NCBI RefSeq assembly: GCF_964204645.1
Contig: NC_134025.1
Span: 22,164,001-22,228,000, forward strand
From: Tubulanus polymorphus
Taxonomy: Eukaryota; Nemertea; Palaeonemertea; Tubulaniformes; Tubulanidae
DNA length: 64,000 nucleotides
Direction: 5' to 3'
A program made the position numbers and the translations under genes. The notes beneath the pieces were generated by a model that was not told the origin of the DNA, made no database searches, and was given only the letters and a program-made list of their open reading frames with translations. This document shows, piece after piece, positions 24,601 to 45,857 of the stretch (position 1 is its first letter; each line of letters begins with the position of its first letter).

Positions 24601-25997
24601 CATATAAATCACCAGCAACGACACGACACAAATTATAAATATCACGACAACCTGAAATATTATGTATAAAATCATGATTTACGTTTCCACCTTCTAAGTC
24701 CTGACTTACCGATTGAATCGTCTCACAGGGTTCATCAAAATGACGAAATATCGTAATGTTCATTCATGTAAGAAATACAACCAAAACTCAAGCCAAAAAG
24801 GGTTTCTCTTATGAGCAATTAACATCAGAATCTTTAAAATACCCGTGGTAAAAATGATGACTAAAACTGGACCGATCTATAATTCACCAACTTTCCAAAA
24901 AGGTCCATATCTACACGGGACTTAGGCCTAAATAATAACATACCTTTATAGTGGTTGTGTTACGAACTTCAAATTTACATTCACAGGTTGGACAAATTTC
25001 TTTCACTCTATCCGCAGGAGGGTTCACCACGAATTTACATTTACTGAAAATCAAAAATATATCTTCTTAGAGGAAGAATCTCTAACTACAAGCATCATAA
25101 GTTCAAATTACCCTGATTAAATTATAAGATACCCTCAGAGGGGGCTGTTTTCTATCATGAGGTTCCCCCTTTGGCACTCATCACAAGCAAGAACTCCCCG
25201 AATTTTTCAAGATCAAACCCCTGTTTCGTTCCTGGCAGGCGTGGTGGGATACACCAAATTAATAAGTCTATAGGCCCGATATCAATTCCTTAAATTGTTC
25301 TAGCCCTGTTCAAACTTCTGTTGACCTGTTCTAAGCCTACTTACCAAAAATCGGATAGTATGTTAGTTTGCACATATATTCGACGATTATCTTCGGTTCC
25401 GTTGGCGCCTTTCTGCGACGGGCAAACGCATTTACACCGATCATCTTCATATTGACCCTGCTAAGGTGAAAAAAATAAGTAGGGCCTAATCGCAGTGATA
25501 AACAAGACAGAAATGAGTGAGATTTTACATTTTTCAATTATCGAATTAGTCTAATTCGATAATTGAAAAATGTAAAAATCTCACTCATTTCTGGCATAAT
25601 TCTGTTATTGACGTTAACAAGGTTGAAGCAATCTGTAAGGCGCGATAGGCCTTACTACTAATAATTAGTAGTAAGGCCTATCACGCCTTGCAGATTGCTT
25701 CAACCTTGTTTTTAGTAACACTGATAAGTGACACGGTCCGAAAACTTTACTGTTATAATAAGGTAAATCTTTTTTTAAACTGAACCTTGCGACAACAAGT
25801 TATTATGATTTGATGGTTTTAGAATAAATGAATTTGATTTTGATTGATTTTAGGTTGTTGTAGCATGTATTGTAGGCCTATTTCAGTTCAACGCCAGTAC
25901 TTACATCAGCTACTGTTACAGTTAGATATGTTAACGTCAATAACAGAATTATGCCACATTTCTTCCAATTTTCATTCATTTTCAGCTTAAAATCCAT
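21609..25997 (-). CDS. TMEM9: TMEM9, endolysosomal type I membrane protein
   Basis: Five minus-strand exons join in phase: 25905-25997, 25345-25460, 24944-25043, 24529-24651, 21609-21770. The product is 197 aa (human TMEM9 183). Residues 1-31 are a signal peptide with core [11 protein letters not shown] cysteine-rich lumenal part follows with C-K-C-V-C-P at 40-45, C-K-C at 70-72 and C-P-T-C-E-C at 87-92, plus N-glycosylation sequons at N51 and N98. One membrane helix at about 104-126 is followed by D-P-L-M and a cytosolic tail ending V-Q-E-Q-R-R-H-I-Y-D-Q-H-T-M-L-N, very close to the human tail. The TMEM9/TMEM9B family is lysosomal or late endosomal; it has been reported to bind the v-ATPase and to act as a subunit of CLC chloride/proton exchangers. 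The acceptor of exon 2 reads TTAGCAG, so two splice forms differing by one Gln are possible. It is head-to-head with TPC2. Confidence 0.95.
23866..23999. mobile_element. MITE, second copy of the GGGGCCGG family
   Basis: This 134-bp stretch in the last TMEM9 intron matches 13566-13705 in reverse orientation. It has the same GTTGTTAGATTGGC and AAAAGTGGTCTTAA words on the minus strand. Its ends (GGGGCTGGCTCAATAG and CTACGGCCCC) are more decayed. Confidence 0.65.
25509..25592. repeat. 84-bp palindrome
   Basis: The two 42-bp halves around 25550 are near-perfect reverse complements (AGAAATGAGTGAG...CTCACTCATTTCT), differing by one base in an A/T run. It lies in TMEM9 intron 1, directly beside the inverted exon copy at 25593-25619. 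Confidence 0.85.
25593..25619 (+). repeat. Inverted copy of part of TMEM9 exon 1
   Basis: These 27 bases are identical to the minus-strand sequence of 25929-25955, the part of TMEM9 exon 1 coding the signal-peptide core (I-I-L-L-L-T-L-T). The copy is therefore in the opposite orientation, about 310 bp away, between two palindromes. It is too short to be functional coding sequence. Confidence 0.85.
25617..25709. repeat. 93-bp palindrome
   Basis: Arms beginning AACAAGGTTGAAGCAATCTG and ending in its reverse complement flank a short TAATAATTA centre, with about two mismatches. It lies in TMEM9 intron 1, immediately after the inverted exon copy. Confidence 0.85.
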
Positions 25998-26582
25998 GAT
26001 TATCCGGTTTTAACGGGGAAAATGCAGACTCGATTGGATTGGACATAAAACTAGAGGACTGAAGAGCATGGCGTGTCAGGACCCGTAAATTGACTGATTG
26101 AATGAAACGTCGAAAAAAATTCAGCCGCACGTTTCAGCAGTATGATCCCTTGCAGTATGATCACTATGATCCCGAAAACAGCCTTCTGACACGGTAGTTT
26201 TTTTTTCTTTCTTACTGTAACCAAAGTGTGCTTGTTTGGCCGTGAAAATCTGAGAATCTTATTTCTAATTTTTCTCTAACGTTAAATTCTGTTTTCTGCG
26301 AACTTCTTCTTGGACTTGATCTTGATGATACCATTTCTGGAATTTTTTTAATGAACTTGAACTTGAATTCATATTCATTGCACAGTTTTAATATTGCCCC
26401 TTTCAACTGTTCCGCCTGAAAGTTTGATTTTTAAAACCTCACAGTTTTCAAAACCGCGTTTTAGTTGAATCCAAAATTTTCAAGGTCGTCGAGCCAATTT
26501 GACAACTTTGAGTAATCGGTGCCAATTTAAAAGTACTTTTTTAACATTCCAAGTCCATTTTCAGTTTAGTTTTACAGTCTTA
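25998..26582. promoter_or_regulatory. Bidirectional promoter of TMEM9 and TPC2
   Basis: Only 585 bp separates the two start codons, which face away from each other. Both 5' UTRs and promoters must lie here unless there are unseen upstream exons. I see no TATA box at a standard distance and no CACGTG E-box of the lysosomal CLEAR type. A repeated AGTATGATC.CT word occurs near 26136-26172. Confidence 0.6.
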
Positions 26583-35241
<8,659 letters not shown>

Positions 35242-35796
35242 ATGCCGGGAGAGCATTGCTGTTTAGTTTCACCGAGTCGAGGTTTATTCATTTTCAATCG
35301 AATTTTTACCTTTTGGAAACTTTGGGAAGTAGATTATAACAAGGACACATGTGATTATTAAACCTCATCAGAACAAATTGTTTTTAGAGAAAGAGTATAT
35401 TAAATTGTCTCATTGTTATATATTGTTATTTTTTATAGAATATTCGTTTGTACATTAATCGATCAATTTTTAGACGATTGTTCTAATTCATCATGATTTT
35501 AGCCTGACCAGCAAATTAAAGCCTGTATTGAATCATACTTAGTTTGAAGATCAAAACCATTTCAATCGATTACATTCTGATAGTTTGTAAATGTTTTTAG
35601 ATAATAATCTCGCGTATGATGCGATTTTCAAGTGTTCTTAAGTTGTCATTTATTCCTTTATTCTATATTGCCTTAGATTGTCGTAATTTCTAGCGATGTT
35701 TTAATCTAATCGTTTACTGGACCAAGTAATTGCTGCCATCTATAGCTGCAGATATGTTTATGTTAATTCTGTTCCCTTGCAATCTATATATTTTTT

Positions 35797-35802
35797 AATA
35801 AA
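35797..35802 (+). terminator. TPC2 poly(A) signal
   Basis: AATAAA lies 556 bp past the TPC2 stop, after a T-rich stretch. It is the best placed hexamer and implies a 3' UTR of about 580 bases. Confidence 0.6.
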
Positions 35803-36117
35803 GCTCTTTAATTTACGATGAATATCTGGAGTTCATCTATCATCGGGCGCAATCTCTCGACAACAATACAATGGTGCACAGCACAGTACAAGTCATAACA
35901 CAGGGGCGCGTATTTGAACTGGTTTATTGGATGATGAGCTATTCACCTTGACCAAAAATTCATAATCTTTGCCTAAACGCATTCTGTCATTGGAAAAAAG
36001 ATTTAGACACCGACATTAAGTACTGATTTTCATTAATACTATACAAAAGTATATAGCCTTTAGTAACTATAACTACTTAAAAATACTATAACTACGTACA
36101 AATTGTCAAAAAATGGT

Positions 36118-36188
36118 TGCATCGGCCGGGAATCGAACCCGGGCCCCCCGCGTGGCAGGCGAGAATTCTACCACTGAACCACCGATGC
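36118..36188 (-). tRNA. tRNA-Gly (anticodon GCC)
   Basis: The minus strand reads a full 71-nt cloverleaf. The acceptor GCATCGG pairs with CCGATGC, with discriminator A. The D arm is GGTTCAGTGGTAGAATTC, the anticodon stem-loop CTCGC-CTGCCAC-GCGGG has GCC in the loop, and the T arm is CCGGG-TTCGATT-CCCGG. The A and B box promoters (TGGTTCAGTGG and GGTTCGATTCC) are intact. It differs from human tRNA-Gly-GCC by only a few bases. There is no intron. Confidence 0.97.
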
Positions 36189-37377
36189 AGACACTACTTT
36201 AAGGTGAAATAACGTTATAAATAATCATACTCTATAATCTCCGTTTTACGAATTGATTTGAGATGGCTTAGAACGAAACTATGATGCGTTGGCTCAAATT
36301 AAGTTTCATTTCCAAAACTGAAGGGTAATTTTCGTGTCGATATCGATAAGAGAAATTTTACCTCTGACCACTGCGGTGATAGAAAGGGATAGACTCTACT
36401 GGAGATAGATAATTCAATATCGGAAGCCACACAATATTGTACTCGGTGACTCAGTGTCCCCATTTGCTGTCTATATTTGTCGTGATCTTTTATGCTTAAA
36501 GTACTGTAGAATAATAAATTGTTTACTTGCTACGGAATTGTTTGCGATTGCACTATCAAACTGAATGTCTTTCATCTTTCAAAATTAGATGTGATCCTGG
36601 CTATTCTGTCTGATTCATTGAAATTGTTAGTCCATCATTAAGCAGCGAACAACGCAGATTAATGAGATTTCCTAGATAAAACCATAATGATCGATCAAAC
36701 ACCCTGTTGGTATAAGAAAAGTATTACTCAATGCCGAAAAGGCCGAATGTCTATTTTCAATCAAGGTTAATTGCCCAGTCCCCAGATTGACAGAGCCTGG
36801 CCCAAAACGTGTCCGAGTAGCATAGACATTCGGAAACATTGCTAAGTCGGAGTGGATGTTTGATAAGAAAAAAATTACGTTTCAATTGCACTAAAAAGTA
36901 CACCATTAACGGTCGGGGCTACGTGAGGTTGGATACTAGCTGCATTCATTAATTTTGCATCAACGTGGTGAGATCCCCAGGAATAAAAATGCACTGATCC
37001 GTAAATCGCACGACAGGTCCCACTGTCCTATTAGCACAATGCCTGTTATTTATTTCTTTATTTGTCCCAGACGCGAATCTTAAACATTGACTGTTTTCTA
37101 TGTGCTTGCGGCCCTAGCAACTCATTGACCTAAAGAAAACTTCTTGAAAGATTCTTGAAAGAAAATGTTCATTCTAGAATTCATCTTTCACTGAACATAT
37201 TTATGAAGGACCCTGGTATGTCGCCATACCCAACGTGATATACTGGCCACAATACGTCACGTATCCAGCACGATAATTTCAGCAAAACATGAAAAGTGCT
37301 TGAGTAATTACGAGTATATAATTCGAGCAACGTTTTGGCTATAAACCAATAGCCATTATCAGGCGTAGGCATTTGAT

Positions 37378-37590
37378 TCTTGAATAAATCCCACACTCCG
37401 AATTTATCTTTATATGACAAAATCTATTATTTTGAAACCACAACTTTTCGGCTGTTGACTAGCAGCCATTATCAGGTGGAATGCCTGATGACATCCACCT
37501 GATGATGGCTGTTAGTCAACAGCCGAAACGTTGTGGTTTCAAAATGCTAAATTCTATCATATAAAATTCGAATTGTGGGATTTCTTCAAT
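37378..37590. repeat. Fold-back element with hammerhead-like ends
   Basis: Two arms of about 100 bp (37378-37480 and 37494-37590) are inverted copies that include TTTTGAAACCACAAC and a CGGCTGTTGACTA(A/G)CAGCC block. The right arm reads CCTGATGATGGCTG...CAGCCGAAACG at 37498-37530. The left arm carries the same block on the minus strand with CTGATAA. A third, more divergent copy of the block is on the minus strand at about 37333-37362. CTGATGA, a stem and GAAA recall the hammerhead ribozymes of Penelope-like elements. Confidence 0.7.
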
Positions 37591-37883
37591 TATCTGCAGT
37601 GTAGACGGATTGGCTGTTTTACCATTCTAGACGTTTGAAAAACAATTTCATAGGAAAATAAATCGCAGCGCAGCTTGAAATAAGGCTAAAATTTCCAAAG
37701 ATTTTAAGTGAACGCTCCCGACCCCCTTCTTTTGACCCTGGATCCGGCATCAGCTGATTAACTTATCTCTTCCTCGGATTAACACTCTAAGTTGATGTAC
37801 CTTTTGCAGCCCACAAATGGTTTTCCAAGAAATGAACGTAAGAGAGTCAAGCCTTGTGCGCTCGGCAGCAAAATAATCAAAAA

Positions 37884-37956
37884 AGGCTCTGCTGGGACTC
37901 GAACCCAGGATCTCCTGTTTACTAGACAGGCGCTTTGACCACTTAGCCACAGAGCC
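37884..37956 (-). tRNA. tRNA-Thr (anticodon AGU)
   Basis: The minus strand gives a 73-nt tRNA. The acceptor GGCTCTG pairs with CAGAGCC, with discriminator T. The D arm is GGCTAAGTGGTCAAAGCGCC, and the anticodon stem-loop CCTGT-CTAGTAA-ACAGG has anticodon AGT. The T arm is CTGGG-TTCGAGT-CCCAG. Both internal promoter boxes are present and there is no intron. It is 1.7 kb from tRNA-Gly on the same strand, and the two are unrelated in sequence. Open frames overlapping it on the minus strand are spurious. Confidence 0.97.
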
Positions 37957-40900
37957 GCATGGCGCATTATGCGGTCCGCATCGTTTTTGTTTGCTCAATA
38001 ACAGAGAGCGATTCGAATTTCCCGCTAGTTCATTAGAATAGACTGCGACACTAGCAGTTATACCAAAAAATACACGAAGAGGTTTTTTTCTTTAACTTAG
38101 GAGATGTTGAAGCATTTTGTTGCATGTTCAGGACAATTCTCAATATTTTGCCTCTGTTAACGAGATTTTATCATGTGGATGGCGGTGCGCACGATCCTTT
38201 CGCACGATCGCTTAATAGGCCCTATCTTTGAAATGTGTTAAATATTTAAGTAAAGTCTTTGCATTCGTTCGTTACCAAGCAATAATTACGTTTTCGAAAA
38301 CTCTATTTTTTACTACGTTGAATGAATAAAACACGTGTGATCCTTTCCGCTGTAGCGTAGAAAACCTCGTGTTCCCACCGACGTCTGCGAATAGCTTTTT
38401 ATTTGACCGATCCGAGGTCTCAAATTCTAAGTAAAACGAATCTAAACCTATTTTCGCCGAAAATCGAAATCGAACTGGGGTTGGGAAAATGTTCCATACA
38501 GTCATAGTTCAAATGCTATGAGTTCGTAATAAATTATCCAATTTAGCCATAATTATGATCACACATAGTTACGTCACCGTCATAGATACCGATTCATTAT
38601 TTCGATTGAAAGATTGACACAATGGTGCATCCACCAATTATTGTCGTGGAAATGCACCGCGAAGATCCATCGCGAAAATTGGACGTGACCAAGCGCAATT
38701 GTCCCGCCGCAAACGACACTCAGCCTCATCATGAACATAAGAATCACACCTTCGTGGCAAATATTTTACTCATCAAATTCATGAGAATGCCACCAGATTT
38801 TCTCGAGATGTTATGTGCTGGTAACTCTATAGGTTTCCCACATCTCAATCCAGGTATCCGGCATATTGAAATCTGAAACATAAAACTTTTCAAATCTGAA
38901 GTTGAATTAGTTTCACGACCTTTCTGATGCTATTGATTACAGCTATATGCGCTAGCATTCTTCCACAACCGCTTCATTATATTTGCATCAGCGCTTTTTA
39001 TTCATATATATATATGCTTATATATAGTGTTTAAACACATTTTGAGTGACGCTCAAAATAAATCTGGTGCTATTTAATCCCAAACGCAGATGCCTTAGCA
39101 ACTTTCAAAAATATTGCTTCGTTGTCATCGATCCCAGTTGGCCGGGATATGAACCGAGTTTGTCACAATGTATAGTAGAAACGCAGACGGTACTAATGCT
39201 ACCTAATTTTTGGCTTGAGAAAAATGGAAGAAAAATTGGGGGCTGTTGAGCTCTACACGTTTGGACAGATGCCGTACGAACTTTCGTTGACCGGAATGAC
39301 TATACCGGAGTTATTTTTGCTGATCGCTTATTTCGCACGTGACCTGCGGTCATCTTATTTCGGCCGATCGATCGCTATTAATTTCACATCTCATTCATAA
39401 AAAAACGTTGCTGAATGAATCAGTAACCGCCGCCTGACCACAAATTTACACCTTCCCCTCCCCACTTTCGTCTATATTTACTCATGCTCCTCCAGGTCAT
39501 GAAGCCACGCGCGGATGTATACCCTCTGCCATTAGGTCCAGAGCTTGTCATGTTAATTTAGGTAGCTCTATATTTGCCGTGACCTCCTGTAAACTGATTT
39601 CTACCTACTTTAAATGATCTTCAGCGTTTTTTTTGTGTCGCGTGGGTATAAATAACGAGAACAGTAGAGACGAAGGACAATGCCCTCTGTTATAGTCCCC
39701 ATAAAAGATATTCACAAATGCTATACAACACACATAAATTGCGAACGTCCTTTTTCCCAATTCCATTGCAGACCATCAGTCACCAGACTATACAGACCAG
39801 TCCGGATCGTCTGACATCGAAAATTAATTGGCGAAATAGTTGATGTCGTCGGCTGAAGACTTGTAGACTGTCGGGAAAGTTAAAGAAACGGACTATCCAG
39901 AAAAAATGTCAATGTATTCGAGCTAATCTGCATAGTGATAAGAATGAAATCGGTGATCAGCATAGTGCTTGATTTCGATATTTGAGCAGAAAAGTATTAG
40001 TATTAGTCTTAGAGCTAGCTATGGTCATTTTGACCCATGTTTGAATCTTACAGTGGACATTCATATTAGTGCTAACTTCGAAAATGGTAATTGTCAGCTG
40101 GCGGCTCAAAACCGGAGTTTGGGTCACCCCAATGCCATTAGATTTTAGACCCATAGAACTCATGGTCATATATATGTAATATGTCACAAGGTGACATGTG
40201 ATCACAAAACGGGTCAACTGACAAAATTTCCCGGGGTAAGGGTTTTTCAGACCCCCTAAATAAATTTTCAACGATTTAGAACCAAAAAGCTGAAACCAAA
40301 AAGTCCAAGTTGTAACTAGATTCTCTCCACAACGTTGCATTTTCGAGATGGAAATCTTTCATAAATCCTTACTTTCAACTCAAACATCATCAAAGTAATT
40401 CATGTTTAGAAAAAAAATGTAACAAAATTTACTTATGTTATTAGGTTTATTAGGTAAATCTACCCTGCACGTAGAACATAAATCTTAAATGTTGAGATGA
40501 ACTGGATAATTTATCGAATGCTTATAAATCAGTTTGTGCTCTTTGATATCATTTTCACTATTACACATATTTTTCATCACTGTTCAACGATTTCAAGGAT
40601 GTTTTATGAGTTTAAAGACAAATAACTATACGGGAACACAATAATCAGTTATCGCAATGGACTTTGTATATTTATGGATCGATGTGATAGAAATATCTTA
40701 TCAGAATATCTGATACAGTGTAATCTGACTCCAGATCACAGTTATAGATTTGTACCTATAGTCTATGCCCGCTATTACGAGAAGTCAAATAATAAGGCCC
40801 ATTGATCTGATGATTAGGACCTTGAAATTGTATACGTTACAATGGAAACTGCGCAGCTATAGATTTATTTGAGTATCAAGATATTGCTCTTGGCTCGAAA

Positions 40901-43900
40901 ATATAGTAACATCTGTGTGAACTTTTAACTGATGGTTCGTTACAATACGAGGAGGGGATGACACGAACTTGCATGGTTATAGACATTCTTTAAACGAGAC
41001 CTTCAAAAAAACGACGAACTTCCTGGCTATGAATTGTCGAATGTCTTTCTCAATTCCAATTATATACCACTTGTAGGATGACGCTTTTGCGAATACGTAT
41101 ATACTTGGAATTTCGAATCCCGAAGAAATTCATGTCTCATGTACCGGGGGTGTTTGCCGAATCGTTTTATACACAGATCAACAAGGTTTTAGCCTCCCAA
41201 ACATGTGATATTTTCCCGGCCATGATTAAGCCGTAAAGTATACTATACACCGAGTATTTAGACCATTATGTTACTAAGGATTTGGTTCGGGCGTTTGTCG
41301 CCTATATCGATGATGAATAATATGAATTTAGGTTAGCAGACGGGATTGAATGCCTGTAATCACTATACGTGGGTTAAGTACTAGACTTGTGATAATAGAA
41401 AACTCATCTATATATGTATACCGGGTACTTTTCGTCCTGCTGAGGCTTTCCTTCTCTATTGATGTCACCATTAACACTTCCATTATCAACGACATCACGA
41501 AAAACCTTCACAATTATCAAGTGGTTCCCGGGATCCCAAACCGAACCGGTCATAATGTTGGCTAAAGTACCAAACTAGCGTAATTAACAGGTTCCTAAGT
41601 CTCACCAACGTTCATTAGATTAGCGCATCGTTACCATATCGTAATTGATTTTCATCGTACTGATGAAGGCAAATTTCATCAAGATTAGGGCGAGATCATC
41701 GAAAGAAAAATCGATTTTTTGGGCTATGCCCCTATTTAGTTACTGATAGGTCTACTCGACCTCACCTACTCTACCTAAGACCTCCACCAGTCGCTTGCCG
41801 GTCCCGGCTGGTTGGAAGATTGTTTCGCACCGCAACCGAAATTTCCGTGTACTTCGATTTGAAAAACAAATTATATCTATATGTAGATTCGACCGATCAT
41901 CCGACTATAGTACTTCGATTTCCGATTTCAAAATCAAACCTGTCGTTTCGCTCCTGTTAGATGTGGTTGGTTTGTAGGGGATGCAAAATTCAAATCAACG
42001 GCAAAATTGATTAATCAATCAAATAAATAAATCGGACAATTCCCTATCCGAAGAACAAAGAATGGAGCCTATTTTCGTTTGTAATTAGGTGGGACAATTC
42101 CCTATCTATACAGATCAAAGAATGGAGCTTATTTTCGTGTGTATTTTAGTTCTTAATATCTTTTTGGCTTTGGTTGTCATCATCTGTTCTATACTCGACT
42201 CTAAACATTTTAGTTGTCACTTGTAAATCTTGTCCGCTTTCTTGTAAACACCAACACCCACTTGAACTTAAACTTCCACTGTGTCGCAACAAAAATCGTT
42301 CTAAGAGATATAGAGCAACGATGCACCATGCTTCGTTTCTGTTAGTAAAAAGGACACTTCATTTTGCATAACTTATAACGGGTCGTTGAAGCAATCTGCC
42401 GATGTTGGCTCGTCGAAAAGATGGTTGATCTTAGCAAAAAAGTTCATTTTCCAGACGAAGTGTGTATACACACTGAATAATCGATCAACCGACCGTTTGA
42501 GTTTTCCAGTTGAGGATGTTAAAAACTCGGTTTTAATGTTCACTGGAGTGTCATACAGTCACCTAAATCATATTTACTTTGTGGTTGAACTACCTTTTTA
42601 AACACCGCGATTGACATTTGGAAATTTGTGTCAGTTTTCGACAATAGACCACGCACCATCATAGTTTTTTGAACCGAACTCCTTTTTATTCATCCGTCGG
42701 ACCAGGGAGGTGGGAGAGAACTTGAAAAGTTGCTTTGTCATCTGTCACTGGGTCATCAGCAATATAATCATTTCATCGCATGCATAATCTTTTCTATTCA
42801 AAACGCTCATTGAGTTCGTGCAACGCGATGCAGAATCTGGAAATTTTGATCTGCCCTCGATTCTTTGAATAGCGATTTCATTTTCAGAAGCGCATAAAGC
42901 CTTGAATAAGAAGGCGACCACTAGGTCACCTCTTTTAATAAAGTTCGGCAGATGTTCTTTACTGGAAACTTGAGGCCATGACTCGGATCAACCCTTTAGC
43001 AGATGGTCATATATCATATAGGAAGTCATCCGGTACTTCCTAAAATATAGGAACCTGGATACGAAGGATCATTTTAGAGATGAACTGCTTCCATCGGCTT
43101 TTATCACATCCGTGTGCTTATCATTATTTCTAATGATGGTTCGCACCAACCAGACCACTCAAACTGGGGAAAGAATTAAACAGATTCTGGATTCTACGTG
43201 ACTATATTCGCGTGATATGATGTTTTATTGCTCCGCCAAGGTGGCTCTAATTTTCGAGGAACATGTTTTACATCTAGCGCTGTTTTATAGGTGATTTTTA
43301 TAACGTGTTCAACAGGCTGGTTACAGGGCAACCGGTTAGTCTTGTGAGGAGGGTTCCTTCATTTTGAAGTGCGGTATTACAGGGAGTTCTCTGGCCCATC
43401 TGTCTAGGTATAACTGGCGGAATGCGATACTTCATGCATCATGCAAATATCAGGGTGTTATGAAATGATTATCTTTTGTAACAAGGGGTGGATCTGGGAA
43501 TTTGGAACAGGGAGGCAAAACTTCCCAGACCTGTATATACATTATGGTGCATACAAGAGGCCTTTCAGTGGGATTTGGGGGCCCTAAGAAAATGTTTCTG
43601 AGCATCTGAGTGATTCTAAAACAAGATGAACAGCAATAATTTGTGAAACTGTTGTCTTGGTGAAAAAATAGTTCTCCCTGCCCCCCCCCTTAGATTCGAC
43701 CCTTAATATGTATTAAGATTCGTTGGAATCTATCCGAAGACCGTTTCGGACGTAGCATCTACCATTTATCTGCTGCGCAACAGATGGATGGCGCGGGATA
43801 CCGAACCTCGACAGTTTCGTTGGCGACCTCTGAAGCAAGCGTGGATAGGTGGATTACATGATTTTAGTGATAGTGTGACAAAACAACGATAAACCTGTCC

Positions 43901-45831
43901 CCCAATCGCATCCACAGACCCCAGCTTTTTCGATCGTATATAGATTCGAAAATATAGATTGACTGCAAATCGGTTGCAGAAAAAAAAGCATGTACCAGAC
44001 ATGATACAAAACCTTGTTTCTCCTAATTTTCGTAAACCGCAACAAAATTTGTAATCAGTTCATTTGCTGCCGAGTCTGTTATTGTTAACTTGATCATGAT
44101 TTAAAAAAAGGACAGAGTTGATAGGCGGCCGGCAGGATCAACTTTTGGGCTCAGAAGAAAGAAAAACAAGGTATCTATTTGTGAAGCAACGATGGCATGG
44201 CCATATCAGAAGCCTAGCCTCGTACGTATATGGCGGTCCATATAAAGTTGATATGATAGAAGTTTGCAAATCATTATTGAATGGTATTTCGACATTTTAT
44301 AGTGTCGTGCTGGTCTTCACATTGGACCGGCGCCAAAATTGTGACGTTCTCGACGAAAACCAGGAACAAATACCCATGCAGATGGGCATCAAATCGAATT
44401 CCGCATATGGTTCAGAATTTGGTGCCAGGTGAAACGAGCCGACCGTCTTAATCTACACAGAGTCACATGGACGAATGAATATATTACAAACTTGACATCA
44501 ATTTCGGTATTGTGAACGATGTGAGACTGGATATTTCAGCTGCTTCCCGTGTCCTCGATATCCATTCATCTGCCTGTTCGCCATCACCATAGGTATTCAG
44601 GCCCAGTTACCAATAAAAGATAGATCTATTGTCGGGCACGAGCCACCTTGGTTTATGCAAACTATAGAAACATCTGTCAAAGGGTTTTTCATTATTTTCC
44701 TCATCATCAGCGGTCGGTCATAATGCATCAATATATATATATGGCGATATAGCCCGAAATATAAGTACATTATATTTGCATAATATGAAACACGCGTGCA
44801 CCAGTTGAATAGGTTGCTTTTCTATCAAGATATATAGGTATTGAATGCAATCTGCCCGTGAGCTTCTAGTCTGGAAGTCTTGGCCAATAGGTCAATTGGA
44901 TATTGAAGTGTCCAAATTCACCCAAAATTTAGGCAGGTGATACGCAACTCTAGGTATATGCACACGTCAACATACACCACCTGCCCATAGTTATAATTCA
45001 TATTTCACCGCAATTCTCAAGACAATTGTCTGCATACTTAATGGCCCGGAATTGTAGAAACCATATTTCAGATTTCTCATGCTGAATTACTCGGTGTTTT
45101 AATAGCAGCTGTTTGTTAGATTTAAGAGACCCACTTCTGGGAGCCCGTACTATATCGGCGACCATTTTAAAAATCTTTTTATAGATAATTCTTTTAGCAA
45201 AAGGAGAAACATTTTACGAGGGACTTTGAATCATCGGTTTTGAATCATCAACTTATGATGATTTATTTGCATATCGTTTCATTTATTGGGGTGAGGGGGC
45301 TCATTAAATTCCCCCGGTAAACCTTCACGAAAACAGCTTGTTTCTTCTGAAATCCCACTCGATCGGTTAAATTCCGGTCACATGAATATTATTTCTGCCT
45401 ACAGCAATCCTCATCATGAAATTAAAGATGCAAACTATACGTCGCGAAACCGGTATGTAAAAGGGTAAATTTTCGCTACAATAGGGCGTTTTATATCCCC
45501 TGAAGAATACCAAGTCTTCACTCATACTGGCAATAAGCCAAAATACAGTTTTTTGTCCGATCCAGGTGAAACTTCTTTTGCAAAAAAATACCCACACGTA
45601 CGCGTATAGTTACACCCATTTTGGAAGTATAAATACCATCACATCGCCTCGGGAGTAGATATGGAAATACTGGATAATATATCCACGTATTTGCCTACAC
45701 ATTTGTAATTCCAAAGGAATGTTTTTAAAAATTGCGCATATACAAAGTGACGTATTCCAACTGAATGGAACTCGTTGCATCGTCTTCTATTATAACGCCT
45801 ACAAATTTTCTAGAAGTATTTTTATTAACTC

Positions 45832-45857
45832 ATGATAATGATAATGATAATGATATG
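45832..45857 (+). repeat. (ATGATA)n microsatellite
   Basis: About four units of ATGATA/ATAATG lie in the gene-poor interval. Confidence 0.75.

Noticed and set aside
26499-26582. An in-frame upstream ATG would add 28 residues to TPC2
   Set aside because: The ATG at 26583 places the acidic dileucine (E5..L10) at the same distance from the start as in human TPC2. The added residues look like translated 5' UTR (Phe- and Thr-rich, no conservation).
37750-37998. Two minus-strand frames around 37750-37998
   Set aside because: Both simply read through the tRNA-Thr gene in two frames.
39957-40340. 127-codon minus-strand frame
   Set aside because: The longest frame in the gene-poor interval, but it has no recognisable domain, is rich in Thr/Asn/Lys as expected from AT-rich DNA, and shows no flanking exons.
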